Of a stretch of DNA of 64,000 nt, positions 33,341 to 42,856 are shown piece by piece. Source of the DNA: Streptomyces rhizoryzae (GTDB lineage Bacteria; Actinomycetota; Actinomycetes; Streptomycetales; Streptomycetaceae); contig NZ_JALMUV010000030.1 of the NCBI RefSeq assembly GCF_023155275.1, positions 38,428 through 102,427 of the forward strand, written 5' to 3'. A program made the translations under genes and the position numbers. Numbering within the stretch: position 1 is the stretch's first letter; the number at the start of each line of letters is the position of its first letter. The notes beneath the pieces were generated by a model. It did not search any database. It was not told the origin of the DNA and was given only the letters and a program-made list of their open reading frames with translations.

Positions 33341-33994
33341 GTGATCAGGGTTCTCGTCACGGATGACGAGCCGCTCATTCGGGCGGGCATCAGGATGATC
33401 CTCTCCTCCGCCGACGACATCGACGTCGTCGCGGAGGCGGCCGACGGCCGCGAGGCGGTCGAACTGGCCCGGACCCGGCGCGTGGACGTCGTGCTGCTCG
33501 ACCTCCAGATGCCGGTCATGGACGGGCTGACGGCCCTGGCCGAGCTGCACCGGACGGTCCCGGACACGCGGGTGCTCATCCTGACGACGTTCGGGGAGCA
33601 GCAGAACGTGTTGCGCGCGCTGACCGGCGGCAGTGCCGGCTTCCTGCTCAAGGACTCGGCGCCCGCGGAGCTCCTGCGCGCGGTACGGGCTGCCGCGGCC
33701 GGCGACGCGTACCTGTCGCCGGGCGCCACCCGCCACGTCGTGGACTCGTTGGCGTCCGGCCGGCACGCGCACCGCGCCGAGCAGGCCCGCCGCCGGCTCC
33801 GGACGCTCACGGACCGCGAGCGGGAGGTCCTGGCGCTGCTGGGCGAGGGGCTGTCCAACGCGGACGCCGGCCGCCGGATCCACATGAGCGAGGCCACGGT
33901 CAAGACGTACGTGAGCCGGATCCTGGCCAAGCTGGACTGCGAGAACCGGGTGCAGGCCGCCCTGCTGGCGCGGGACGCCGGCCTGACGGCCTGA
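33341..33994 (+). CDS. NarL/FixJ-type response regulator
   Basis: 217 residues from GTG 33341 with AGGAGCGTC directly upstream. Receiver: TDDEPLIRAGIRMIL, phospho-Asp near residue 54 in VVLLDLQMPVMDG, LTTFGEQQ, FLLKDS. LuxR-type HTH: LTDREREVLALLGEGLSNADAGRRIHMSEATVKTYVSRILAKLDCENRVQAALLA. Encoded 90 bp after the kinase and its likely partner. Confidence 0.94.
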   Translation: MIRVLVTDDEPLIRAGIRMILSSADDIDVVAEAADGREAVELARTRRVDVVLLDLQMPVMDGLTALAELHRTVPDTRVLILTTFGEQQNVLRALTGGSAGFLLKDSAPAELLRAVRAAAAGDAYLSPGATRHVVDSLASGRHAHRAEQARRRLRTLTDREREVLALLGEGLSNADAGRRIHMSEATVKTYVSRILAKLDCENRVQAALLARDAGLTA

Positions 33995-34058
33995 TGGCGG
34001 CTCACGGCTGACGGCAAGCACCCGGTGGCGCGGCGGGCAGCCCGGACGGCGGCGCCGC

Positions 34059-35675
34059 TCAGGGGCGGGCGTCCGCGCGCGGGCGTTCCAGGGTGAAGGT
34101 GTCCACGGGGGTCAGGTCGCCGTAGGGGCCGTCGAAGGTGTAGTAGGTGACGTGGATGCGGGTGCGGCCGGTGCGGCGGTCGCCCGGGTCGACGTCGAAG
34201 GCGGCGAAGCCGTGGGTGTGGACGCGGTCCTGGACGGCGCGCCAGGGGGCGTCCTCGGTGACGAAGACCGCCTTGCGGTGGCGGCCCTGGGTCTCCTTGG
34301 ACAGGTCGACCACGACGCGCCCCTTGGGCTCCTGGAACAGGTCGTCCTGGGTGGTGGCGAAGTTGCCGCCGCCTCCGATGATCATGTGGACCGTGCCCTT
34401 GGCGGTGTCGGCGACATCGGTCCTGGTGGACACCGGGACCGGCGTACGGGCCTCGTTCGGCAGCGTGCCGCGCACCGGGAGCGAGCGCTCGTAGTAGTGC
34501 TCGTGGCCGCACAGCACCAGATCGACCCCGTACGCGTCGAAGAGCGGACCCCAGGCCGCGCGGATGCCGAGGTCGCTGCCGCTGCCGCTGCGGCTGCTGG
34601 AGATCATCGGGTGGTGCATGAAGACGACGATCCAGTCGATGCCGGCGTTGCTCCGCGCGGCCTTCAACTCCCGCTCCAGCCACCGCCGTTGCGCCCCGTC
34701 CGAATAGCCCCGGACGTAGGTGTCGCCGCTGTCCTGGATCGCCACGTCGTCGTTGGCCAGGCTGATGAAGCGGACCGAGCCCACCGTGAACGCGTACCAC
34801 AGGCCCCGGGTCCCGGGATCGCCGCCCGCCGGTCCGGGCAGCGTGAAGTAGGTCTGGTAGCCGGTCAGCCCCAGCGGGCCGTTGCCCTTCTCGTTCTCGC
34901 CGTTGCCGACGCACGGCATCCACGGGCGCAGCCGCGTCGACCGGCTGTTGCCGATGAACCAGTCCGCCCAGGTCGCGACCCGGTCCTGGCCGACGACACC
35001 GGCCGCCGAGGCGTAGCACAGATCGCCGTTGACCAGGTTGAACAGCGGTCCGACCCGTTCCACCGCGGCCACGATGTCGGCGGAGGCGGGGGTGCCGGCC
35101 TGGGTGCTGGTGTAGAGCGGGAAGCGCCCCGAGGGGGACGGCGCGCCGCCTGCCGGCCAGGTGACGACCCGGCGCAGATTGGGCGCGCCCTGGTCGCCGA
35201 AGCTGGTGAACGTGAACGCGGTGCGCCCGCGCGGCGCCGTGGTGAACGCACCGGTCTCCGGCGCGGCGCCGTCGTGCCCGGCCGAGTAGAGGTAGGTGGT
35301 GTCCGGCCGCAGTCCGGTGAGGCGGGCGTGGTGGACGTAGACCTCCTCGCCGCTCAGCCCGTCGCGGTAGGTGCGGGTCTCGGCGTCGACCACGCTGCCG
35401 GTGCCGTGGTCATGGGTGCCGAAGCGCACCTGCGGGCGGCGTACGGAGCGGGGGCTGAGCCAGGACACCGTCATCTCGCCGGCGGGGTCGGCACCGAACT
35501 GGAGGTGCAGTCCGGTGACGGCGGGTGTGCCGAGGCGGCCCGGGGTGCGCGCGAGCAGGGGGAGCGGCGCGGGCCGCACCGGGCCGGCGGCCTCGGCGCG
35601 CCCCGCGGCGCCGAGGGCACCGGCGGTCACCGCCGCCGTCGAACCGGTCAGGAGGGATCTGCGTGCGATCGACAT
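34059..35675 (-). CDS. Tat-exported purple acid phosphatase family metallophosphoesterase
   Basis: 538 residues. The Tat signal is MSIARRSLLTGSTAAVTAGALGA. An N-terminal fibronectin-like domain (about 50-150: LQFGADPAGEMTVSWLSP, TGLRPDTTYLYSAG) precedes the metallophosphoesterase domain, whose metal motifs are all present: TSFGDQG, NLVNGDLCYA, VGNGENE, VVFMHHP and VLCGHEHYYER. Expected dinuclear metal enzyme releasing phosphate outside the cell. Final domain contains TYYTFDGPYGDLTPVDTFTL. No Pho box was identified. Confidence 0.92.
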   Translation of the reverse strand: MSIARRSLLTGSTAAVTAGALGAAGRAEAAGPVRPAPLPLLARTPGRLGTPAVTGLHLQFGADPAGEMTVSWLSPRSVRRPQVRFGTHDHGTGSVVDAETRTYRDGLSGEEVYVHHARLTGLRPDTTYLYSAGHDGAAPETGAFTTAPRGRTAFTFTSFGDQGAPNLRRVVTWPAGGAPSPSGRFPLYTSTQAGTPASADIVAAVERVGPLFNLVNGDLCYASAAGVVGQDRVATWADWFIGNSRSTRLRPWMPCVGNGENEKGNGPLGLTGYQTYFTLPGPAGGDPGTRGLWYAFTVGSVRFISLANDDVAIQDSGDTYVRGYSDGAQRRWLERELKAARSNAGIDWIVVFMHHPMISSSRSGSGSDLGIRAAWGPLFDAYGVDLVLCGHEHYYERSLPVRGTLPNEARTPVPVSTRTDVADTAKGTVHMIIGGGGNFATTQDDLFQEPKGRVVVDLSKETQGRHRKAVFVTEDAPWRAVQDRVHTHGFAAFDVDPGDRRTGRTRIHVTYYTFDGPYGDLTPVDTFTLERPRADARP

Positions 35676-35825
35676 CTAACGCCCCTGGGTGAGAACGAGG
35701 TTGGTCGGATGCACCTTAGGCGGGGCCGGCCGGTCCGCGGCCCGCGGACCGCGCACCGGGTCGGGCGAAGGGGCGGGCGGCCGGGGTGCCCGCCGTCCCC
35801 CTGCCGCAGCGGCGGGCCCGGCCGC

Positions 35826-36983
35826 TCAGCCGAACAGCGCCGAACCGAGCGGGCGTTGCCGGTCGAAGCCGGGGAGGATCAGGAAGGTCGCGCTGGCGGT
35901 CGTGGTGGTGAAGGGCAGCAGCGCGTCGGAGGTGTCCATGTGGGCCAGGGTGGCGGTGAAGGTCCGCAGGGCGTTCTGGAAGCTGATGAAGAGCAGGCCG
36001 GGGGCGGGCTCGTCGGTGCTGTAGGAGCGGCGGAGCATGAGGCCGGCACCGACCACGGCGGGGTTCGCCCTGCGGGCGTGGGCGTCCGCGGGGACGAGGT
36101 AGCGCCCGTCCGGCGTCTTGGCGCCGAGCTGCGGGCCCGAGGCGACGGTGCCGCCGGACAGCGGCACCCCACTGGCCCGGCGGCGCCCGAAGACCGCTTC
36201 CTGCTCGGCCACGGTCAGGGCGGCGAACCGCGGCAGGTCGAGTTCCATGCGCCGCAGGACGGCGAGGGTGCCGCCGGCGACGGCGGGAGGTCCGGCCAGC
36301 CACAGGTCGCGTCGCTGTTCGGCGGCGGTGTGCGGGCCCACGATGCCGTCGATGAAACCGAGCGGATTGCGGGGCGCGGTCAGGCCGTTGCCGAGCGGCA
36401 CGTGCGCACCGCGGCGTCCGGACTGCCGCCAGCGTTCGCGGACGCGGTCGCCGGCCTGGTGCAGGAGCGCGGCGGCGACGACCGGGAGGAGCAGCGGGTC
36501 GCCGGCGCAGATCTGGAACAGCAGATCGCCGCCGCGTGCCTGGGGGGCGATCCGCTCGCGGGAGAAGCGCGGGAGGTCTTCCGCACCGGGCAGCGAGGCG
36601 CCGGCCGTGCGCACCAGCCGGGGGCCCACCCCGACGGTCACCGTCACATCGCGCGGCGCCAGGCCCATCAGCCGCCGGTCGCTCCCCGCGAGGAGGGCGA
36701 GGACGGTCTCGCCCAGTTCGGCCAGGAGCGGACCGGGGGCCACGGCGGCACCGAGGTCGGCCACCACGGCGAGCAGGTGGGGCTGGGCCGGCTGCGGCAG
36801 CGTGATGCCGGCCTGGTGGCGGCCGGTCGCGGGGACCGGCAGCGGTGCGGCCGCCGCGGTGGCGGCGGGCCGGTCCGGTGGGGCGGAGTCCGATGCGCAG
36901 CCGGCGGCCAGGCCGGCGGTCACCACGGCGCCGGTGGCGTGGAGGAACGTGCGGCGCGACGGCTGGGGATCGGCTCGGTGCAT
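35826..36983 (-). CDS. DyP-type haem peroxidase exported as a Tat lipoprotein
   Basis: 385 residues. The signal SRRTFLHATGAVVTAGLAAGC combines a twin-arginine motif with a lipobox, so lipidation at Cys near residue 29 is expected. DyP motifs: distal Asp in NPLGFIDGIVGP (canonical GxxDG), haem-ligand His in PADAHARRANP, distal Arg in GLMLRRSYS. EfeB-type DyPs are usually Tat substrates near efeUO iron genes; none is seen here. It probably oxidises haem or aromatic substrates with peroxide at the membrane surface. Confidence 0.9.
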   Translation of the reverse strand: MHRADPQPSRRTFLHATGAVVTAGLAAGCASDSAPPDRPAATAAAAPLPVPATGRHQAGITLPQPAQPHLLAVVADLGAAVAPGPLLAELGETVLALLAGSDRRLMGLAPRDVTVTVGVGPRLVRTAGASLPGAEDLPRFSRERIAPQARGGDLLFQICAGDPLLLPVVAAALLHQAGDRVRERWRQSGRRGAHVPLGNGLTAPRNPLGFIDGIVGPHTAAEQRRDLWLAGPPAVAGGTLAVLRRMELDLPRFAALTVAEQEAVFGRRRASGVPLSGGTVASGPQLGAKTPDGRYLVPADAHARRANPAVVGAGLMLRRSYSTDEPAPGLLFISFQNALRTFTATLAHMDTSDALLPFTTTTASATFLILPGFDRQRPLGSALFG

Positions 36984-37070
36984 GGTGTGCAGGGTGTCAC
37001 ACCGGAATCGTGGATACCGGTCAAACCGTCGAATCTGGCGCCTAGTTGGACGCCGTGCCAGACTGGGATC

Positions 37071-38411
37071 ATGTCTCGATCAGCTCTTCGCGCGGTGGCG
37101 GCGGTACTGGGCACCCTGGCGCTTGTGGTCGGCTGCGGCGGTGGCGACGGAGGGTCGGGCAAGGGCCGCCGGCCGAGCGGTGCGCACGTCACGATCCGGG
37201 TCCCCGCCGATGCCCCGACGATCTCGGACGCGGTGTCCCTGGCGCACCCCGGCGACCTGGTCCTGGTCGCCCCGGGCGTCTACCACGAGTCGGTGCGGGT
37301 CGCGACGGAGCGGGTCACGCTGCGCGGGGAGGCGCGGGACACGGTCGTCATCGACGGGCGGTTGCGGCAGCCGAACGGCATCGTCGTCACGGCGCCCGGC
37401 GTGGCCGTGGAGAACCTCACCGTGCGGAACAACACGCAGAACGGGGTCCTGGTCACCGGCTCGGCGAAGGCGGCCGCCGGCCTGCCGGGCGGCAACGGCG
37501 GCTACGACACCGGCGACGAACCGGTCACCTTCCTCAAGTCGTTCCTGGTCTCCTACGTGACCGCGACCCGCAACGGCCTGTACGGCATCTACGCGTTCTC
37601 CGCGCAGAACGGCGTCATCGAGCACTCGTACACCTCGGGCGGGGCCGATTCGGGGATCTATGTCGGCCAGTGCAAGCCCTGCCGCATCGTGGTGCGGGAC
37701 AACGTCGCCGAACTCAACGCGGTCGGCTACGAGGGCACGAACGCCAGCGGAGACATGTACGTGGTCGGCAACCGCCTGGTCGGCAACCGCGTCGGACTCA
37801 CCACCAACTCCGACCACCAGGAGAAGCTGCTCCCGCAGCAGGGCGCCGTCCTCGCCGGCAATCTGATCGCCGCCAACCAGCAGCGGGCCACCCCGGCGCA
37901 GGCCGACGGCGGATGGGGCATCGGCGTCGGCATCGACGGGGGCAGCGACAACCGCTTCGTCCGCAACCGCATCGCCGGCAACGGCAACGCCGGACTGGTG
38001 ATCACGGCGACCGCCGACATCCCCCCGGTCGGCAACCAGATCACGGACAACACCTTCACCGGGAACGGCGTCGACGTCGGCTGGACGTTCCCCGGCGCCA
38101 CGCGGGGGCGGGGCAACTGCCTGCGGGGCAACGCCCTGCGGACCACCGTGCCCGCCTCGCTCGCGACCGCCGCGACCTGCCCGCGGTCGGGCCGGGCGCC
38201 GTCGGAATCGGGGAGTTGGACGCCGCCGACGGCACCCGGCGGCATCCCGTTCACCGAGGTCGCGGCGCCGGCACCGCAGCCGCAGTTCCCGCACGCCACC
38301 ACCGCGGGCGCCACCGCCGTCCCGGCCGTTCCGGACCTGCCGGACACGGCAGGCATCGCGCTGCCGCCGGCGTCCCTGCTCGCCGCGCACGCGCGGGTGC
38401 AGACGTCCTGA
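37071..38411 (+). CDS. Right-handed beta-helix lipoprotein
   Basis: 446 residues from ATG 37071. The signal peptide MSRSALRAVAAVLGTLALVVGC ends in a lipobox Cys. Residues about 40-350 form a parallel beta-helix with repeating turns: ADAPTISDAVSLAHPGDLVLVAPGVY, ESVRVATERVTLRGE, NGIVVTAPGVAVENLTVRNNTQNGVLV, NGLYGIYAFSAQNGVIEHS. Such folds (NosD/CASH type) bind or cleave polysaccharides. The C-terminal 90 residues are Pro/Ala-rich. It ends 7 bp from the convergent gene at 38419. Confidence 0.88.
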   Translation: MSRSALRAVAAVLGTLALVVGCGGGDGGSGKGRRPSGAHVTIRVPADAPTISDAVSLAHPGDLVLVAPGVYHESVRVATERVTLRGEARDTVVIDGRLRQPNGIVVTAPGVAVENLTVRNNTQNGVLVTGSAKAAAGLPGGNGGYDTGDEPVTFLKSFLVSYVTATRNGLYGIYAFSAQNGVIEHSYTSGGADSGIYVGQCKPCRIVVRDNVAELNAVGYEGTNASGDMYVVGNRLVGNRVGLTTNSDHQEKLLPQQGAVLAGNLIAANQQRATPAQADGGWGIGVGIDGGSDNRFVRNRIAGNGNAGLVITATADIPPVGNQITDNTFTGNGVDVGWTFPGATRGRGNCLRGNALRTTVPASLATAATCPRSGRAPSESGSWTPPTAPGGIPFTEVAAPAPQPQFPHATTAGATAVPAVPDLPDTAGIALPPASLLAAHARVQTS

Positions 38412-38418
38412 CTCCCGG

Positions 38419-39237
38419 CTACCGCGCCGGGGTGACGCCGGGCACGGGCACGATCGGCACGTACGCCCGGGCGTCGAAGCCGATGACCACCGGCTGCGGC
38501 TCGGAACCGACGCTGACCCGGACCCGGTACATGGTGCCGTCCGGGCCGACCCAGTAGCGCACGGTGCCCGCCGTACCGGAGCGGCCGGGCACGGACGGTC
38601 CGGTCATGACGTCCACCCGGTGCCCGTCGATCTCCTCCCGCCCCCACCACGACGCGCCGTTCTGCGCCAGCAGTTGGGCGTTGTCCGGCCGGTCGAGGCC
38701 GAGACCGAGCGCGATGGCCAGCGCGCTGTCCAGTGCGCTGCCGGCCGACTGGAGGCGGCGGCCGTACCAGCCCGAGCGGGGCGGCGACGCGGGTGCCCGG
38801 TCCGGGGCGTGCGCCATCGGGTGGACGAACACCGAGCCGGCCGTCCACTGGATCAGCCCGTCGCTGGAGGTGCCGCGCCCCGTGCCGTGCACCACGCCGT
38901 AGCCGACCTTGCCCCGGTAGTCGACGGCTCCGGTGACGGTGAGCCCGCCGGCGGTGCCCGGCACCGTGATCGTCACCGTGCGGCCGCGCGCCTGGTAGTT
39001 GCGGAAGCGCGTGATCGCCAGCCGGTTCACCTCGTCCGCCGTCAGCGCGCGCGGACCGCTGGACCCGGAGCCGCCGACGGCGATCAGGACCGCGGCCACG
39101 ACGGCCCCCGCGACCGCGGCCAGGCCGATGCCGGCCACCACCCGGTGCCGCCGCAGCCACCGGCCCCACCGGCCGGCCGTACGGCCCGGTAGGGCCTGCC
39201 GGTTCCTCGCGCTCCGCGCGCGGCTGGACGCTGACAC
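38419..39237 (-). CDS. Membrane-anchored extracytoplasmic protein of unknown function
   Basis: 272 residues. A basic cytoplasmic start is followed by one transmembrane helix (VVAGIGLAAVAGAVVAAVLIAVGG) and an extracytoplasmic domain of strands (RTVTITVPGTAGGLTVTGAVDYRGKVGYGVVHG, WWGREEIDGHRVDVMTGPSVPG, VRYWVGPDGTMYRVRVSVGSEPQPVVIGF). The pattern resembles LppX/LprG-like or other bowl-shaped lipid-binding folds, but I cannot assign it firmly. Confidence 0.72.
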   Translation of the reverse strand: MSASSRARSARNRQALPGRTAGRWGRWLRRHRVVAGIGLAAVAGAVVAAVLIAVGGSGSSGPRALTADEVNRLAITRFRNYQARGRTVTITVPGTAGGLTVTGAVDYRGKVGYGVVHGTGRGTSSDGLIQWTAGSVFVHPMAHAPDRAPASPPRSGWYGRRLQSAGSALDSALAIALGLGLDRPDNAQLLAQNGASWWGREEIDGHRVDVMTGPSVPGRSGTAGTVRYWVGPDGTMYRVRVSVGSEPQPVVIGFDARAYVPIVPVPGVTPAR

Positions 39238-39407
39238 GTTGCTGCTCCACCCTCTCCTCGGCCCTCGTGGACCGGCCGTGAGACGTGAGCTGCCCGCCCG
39301 CGCCGGTCGGGCACGCGAGCAGGCAGCTCACCGTCGTGCGGATTCTTCGGTTGTATCGGTTCGGTTGGTGTTCGGTCGGTGTCCGGTGCGTTCCGTTGCC
39401 GGTTCGT

Positions 39408-41903
39408 TCAGTGCTTCCTGGCGAGGCGCTTCCGGCTCACGAAGGCGAGGCCCAGGCCCGCGCCCAGCAGCAGGACCACGAGGCCGATTGTCTCGGGCAG
39501 CCTGGACATACCGGTGTGGGCCAGCGATCCCGAGCTCCCCCCGTCCGGCGCCGGGTTGGCGGGCGGCGCGGGGGACGGCGGCGTGGAAGCCGGCGGCCCG
39601 CTCGGGGTCGGCGTCGGGGTCGGGGTCGGGTGCGGTGCCTTCTTCGGGATGTACACCCCGGCGTCGATGGTGTGGTCGACGCCGCCCGGCTTGTCCGGCG
39701 CGGTGACGGGCGCGTAGCCGTTGCACAGCTGACCGGTGGTCGGCGGGGTCACGTTGGAGTCGTGCGCACGGTTGGCGCCGACGCGCGGGAGGGTGAAGCG
39801 CAGCTTGCTCGCCGGGGGCCGGCCGGGCACCTTGCCGGTGTCCGCGGTACAGACGTTGAACTGCACCGTGTACTTCGCACCCGGCGTGAGCTGGTACGCG
39901 GCGCCGACACCGCCGAAGTAGTATTCCCCGGCCGCATTGGTCTTCGTCGTGGCGACCTGCTTGCCGTCCTTGTCCAGCAGGTTGATCGTCGCCCCCGGCA
40001 GCAGCACCTCCGCCGGGTCCTGGATCCCGTTGCGGTCGCCGTCGTACCACACGAGGTTGCCGATCTGGATCGGCGCGTTCGCCGCCTCGTACGCGATGTC
40101 GCCGAGCCCGCCGGCCTTGCCGAAGCCGCCTTGTCCCTGGCTGACGAACTGGTACCCGTTGGCGGTCGGCTTGTTGCCCGGCCCCTCACCGGTCGCGATG
40201 TCGTAGTACCCGGTCCCCGAGGTCGCGACGTTGACGACCGGGTCGAACTCCGTGCTGACGACCCACTGCTGCTGCGGGATGTAGGCCACCGACCCCAGCG
40301 CGGTCTCCTGGTGGGCGTTGGCGAAGAAGTCACCCGGGAAGTACTCGACGACACCGGGGTCCTGGGCGCCGTTGTTGGCGGGGGTGGCGTGGTTGGGGCA
40401 ACTGCCGGTGCCTTCCCACTGGTATTCACCGGTGGGGGTGGCGCAGACCATGGTGATGTCACCACCGGACATGCCGAATTCCGCCGTGTCGGTGCCCGGG
40501 CGGGGGTCCAGCCCTCCCCAGCTGAGCACGTCCATGAACCGGTCGCGGAAGCCCAGGATCATCGAACCGTCGCGGGCGAAGGCGAGGGAGGCCAGCTCCG
40601 GCTGCGGATCGATGAAGGTGGTGCCCGACTTCCGCTCGTCCCACGTGGCCAGGCCGGTGTTCCACGGGTTCCAGTGCGTGGCCTTGTCCCCCGTCCCGAA
40701 CACGCTGCCGCGTGGGTAGGTGAGCGGGTGGCTCAGCACCGTGGTGAACCGCTTGCCGTCATAGGCGTAGACGACGGCCTTCAGGTCCCCGCGCTGCTGG
40801 GTGCTCTCCGCGCTGCACACCCCGCCGACGTACAGGGTGTTGTCGTGGACGGAGAGACCGAACGGCCGCCAGTCACCGGCGCTCGCGCACTTCGGGTCCG
40901 GGATCCGCGCCGTCGCCTTGGGCGCCGAGGCGGTGGCCCCGGTCGCATCGAAGCTCACCAGGCTGCGGGTCAGCAGGTTCACCGCGTACAGCGTGGAGCC
41001 GTCCTCCGACAGCGCCAGGCCACCGATGCTCTCCTTGCCCGGTGCGTCGGTGAAGCCGGGGTCCTTGATCATGTTGGCGCTGTCGTGCGCCGTCACCGCC
41101 GCGCCCGGCACCTGCGCGAACAGGTGCGGTGCGCCCGAGCCGCTGACCGGCACCGTGTAGATCGCGCCGCCGCCCTTCGGCCCGTACGGGGCGTACCGGC
41201 GGGCGAACGCGCTCTGGAACAGCCGGCTCCGGTGCTTGTCGTACGCCAGCCCGAACGTCGTGCCCACCTGCTCCTGGGTGGCCAGTGTGGTGGGGCACGC
41301 CGCATCGGTGGGACACGTGCCGCGGGCCTTCGTCCCGAACGCCACCAGCGCCCGGGTGTCCTTCCCGTTGGCGCCGTTGTGGACCGGTACGAAATACCGG
41401 GAGTCCGGCAAGGCGTAGTCGGCCGGGTCCCACACCCCCGTCACCACCGAGGCGTTCTTCCCGTCCGAGACATCCACGAAGGACGTGAAGCTGTCGAAGT
41501 GGTTGTCCGCCGTCGACGCCGGTGCCGCCCGCAGGTACCTGCTGTACGGGGCCGGGACGCTGACGTCGACGCGGTACCGGCCGCCGCTCAGCGCCGCCGG
41601 CCGTGCCACCACGACCTTTCCGGTGGCATCCGTGACGCCGGTGACCACGTGCCCGGCGGGGTCGGAGACCTCCACCTTCATGCCCCGCTGCGGCACGTCC
41701 ATCGTCGTGTTGATCACGCCGGTACCGAAGAAATCGCGCAGCACCTGAACCGTCAGGGTGCCGTCAGCGGTCGAAGCGGCGGCCGGTCCGGCCGCCGCTC
41801 CCATGGCGCCGCCTGCCAGGAGAACCACCGATAACCCGATGCGCGCCAGCGGCGCCGCGAGCCTCCGGGCCGGCCGGCCCGAGTCTCTGCTGACTTGGTT
41901 CAT
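39408..41903 (-). CDS. Large sortase-anchored SdrD-B-like surface protein
   Basis: 831 residues. Signal peptide about residues 1-45. The long N-terminal region (about 50-560) looks like a propeller or YVTN-like fold (GLALSEDGSTLYAVNLLTRSLVSFD). It is followed by an SdrD B-like domain (IQIGNLVWYDGDRNGIQDPAEVLLPGATINLLDKDGKQV), a Pro/Thr repeat stretch, the sorting motif LAHTG, a transmembrane helix and the tail SRKRLARKH. LAxTG is the class E sortase signal of Streptomyces. ATG 41903 has GGAG nine bases upstream; the GTG at 41918 is less likely. Confidence 0.88.
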   Translation of the reverse strand: MNQVSRDSGRPARRLAAPLARIGLSVVLLAGGAMGAAAGPAAASTADGTLTVQVLRDFFGTGVINTTMDVPQRGMKVEVSDPAGHVVTGVTDATGKVVVARPAALSGGRYRVDVSVPAPYSRYLRAAPASTADNHFDSFTSFVDVSDGKNASVVTGVWDPADYALPDSRYFVPVHNGANGKDTRALVAFGTKARGTCPTDAACPTTLATQEQVGTTFGLAYDKHRSRLFQSAFARRYAPYGPKGGGAIYTVPVSGSGAPHLFAQVPGAAVTAHDSANMIKDPGFTDAPGKESIGGLALSEDGSTLYAVNLLTRSLVSFDATGATASAPKATARIPDPKCASAGDWRPFGLSVHDNTLYVGGVCSAESTQQRGDLKAVVYAYDGKRFTTVLSHPLTYPRGSVFGTGDKATHWNPWNTGLATWDERKSGTTFIDPQPELASLAFARDGSMILGFRDRFMDVLSWGGLDPRPGTDTAEFGMSGGDITMVCATPTGEYQWEGTGSCPNHATPANNGAQDPGVVEYFPGDFFANAHQETALGSVAYIPQQQWVVSTEFDPVVNVATSGTGYYDIATGEGPGNKPTANGYQFVSQGQGGFGKAGGLGDIAYEAANAPIQIGNLVWYDGDRNGIQDPAEVLLPGATINLLDKDGKQVATTKTNAAGEYYFGGVGAAYQLTPGAKYTVQFNVCTADTGKVPGRPPASKLRFTLPRVGANRAHDSNVTPPTTGQLCNGYAPVTAPDKPGGVDHTIDAGVYIPKKAPHPTPTPTPTPSGPPASTPPSPAPPANPAPDGGSSGSLAHTGMSRLPETIGLVVLLLGAGLGLAFVSRKRLARKH

Positions 41904-42637
41904 GGCATCACACTCCACACTTCTTCTTCTCTTCCGGGCGGGGAAACCAAGGACTTACTTCTCGCTGCACGTCCCATTCGCGGCCCCGGGCACGGACTCC
42001 GCGGAAAGGGAAAAGGGCCCGCGGCCGCTGAGCGGACCGCCGGGTGATGAGCGTTCGAGGAGGTGGCGGACGATTTCCGGGGACCGCGGACAAGGAAAAG
42101 CAAAAGCAAACACACGTTCACCGTCTCGGGTGGGACTGCCGTGCATGGTGTGTTCTTGCGTTTCGCCCACGGCACCCTCGCCCCCCACCGCCGACCGCCA
42201 TTGCGGGCAGCGCGCGACATTCTATGCGCTGAAGTGGCGGCGTCACCAGCAGAACTCCGGTGCCCGCACCGGCACTTGCGAAAGCCCCGGGCTCCCGGGA
42301 AAAAGCCGCCGGACCGGCGGGTGCCCGGCGCCGCGGTACCGCCCCCGACCCGTTCCCGATCTTCCGCACAGCGGGTTTGCGCTCGCCGGAAGGCGGGGTG
42401 AGTATTTTTCTAGGGCGGGGTGACCGGGGCAATTCCCGTCGGAGCCCTCGGATGCGCACCGCGACCTGAGGGTCGCGGCGGCCACCGGGAGGCGCGGTCA
42501 CCGCCCGGAGCGGCGCTGTGCCGGAGACGACCGGCCGGGCGACCGCGCAACGCGACCGAGCGGCCGCCCAGCGGCGGTGCCGTCCGGGCGACGGGTGGAC
42601 TGGCCAGTTCGGCCGGCAGATCGGAAGGAGTCCGCCC
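41904..42637. other. Long intergenic region between surface protein and ferredoxin operon
   Basis: 734 bp with several short open frames on both strands, none with family similarity, and local A-rich patches (42095-42115; GAGTATTTTTCTAG near 42400) unusual for this window. It must hold the divergent promoters of the LAHTG protein and the P450 cassette. I see no structured RNA or gene I can support. Confidence 0.5.
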
Positions 42638-42856
42638 ATGCGGATCGTCGTGGACCTGAACCGATGCCAGGGATACGGCCAGTGCGTGTATCTGGCGCAC
42701 GAGGTCTTCAGGCTGAGCGGTCAGGAGGCCCTCACCTACGAACCGAACCCCGACGAAGAGCAGCGCCTGCACGTGGAGCGCGCCGCTGCGGCCTGCCCGG
42801 TGCAGGCGATCGTCCTCGACCGCTTGGACGGCACGGAGGGGAGCACGACGCCATGA
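42638..42856 (+). CDS. Ferredoxin ([3Fe-4S] type) for P450
   Basis: 72 residues. Cluster ligands: CQGYGQC near residues 10-16, then CPVQAI near residue 54. The missing second cysteine of a CxxCxxC motif indicates a [3Fe-4S] cluster. AAGGAG sits before the ATG. Its TGA overlaps the reductase ATG (ATGA at 42853-42856). It carries electrons from the adjacent reductase to the P450. Confidence 0.92.
   Translation: MRIVVDLNRCQGYGQCVYLAHEVFRLSGQEALTYEPNPDEEQRLHVERAAAACPVQAIVLDRLDGTEGSTTP

Noticed and set aside
34152..37070. Plus-strand open frame continuous with the beta-helix gene
   Set aside because: It lies antisense to the phosphatase and DyP genes. The signal peptide and ATG at 37071 mark the true start.
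41758..42637. Overlapping frames on both strands in the 734-bp gap
   Set aside because: No family resemblance, no ribosome binding site, and mixed composition. Treated as intergenic.
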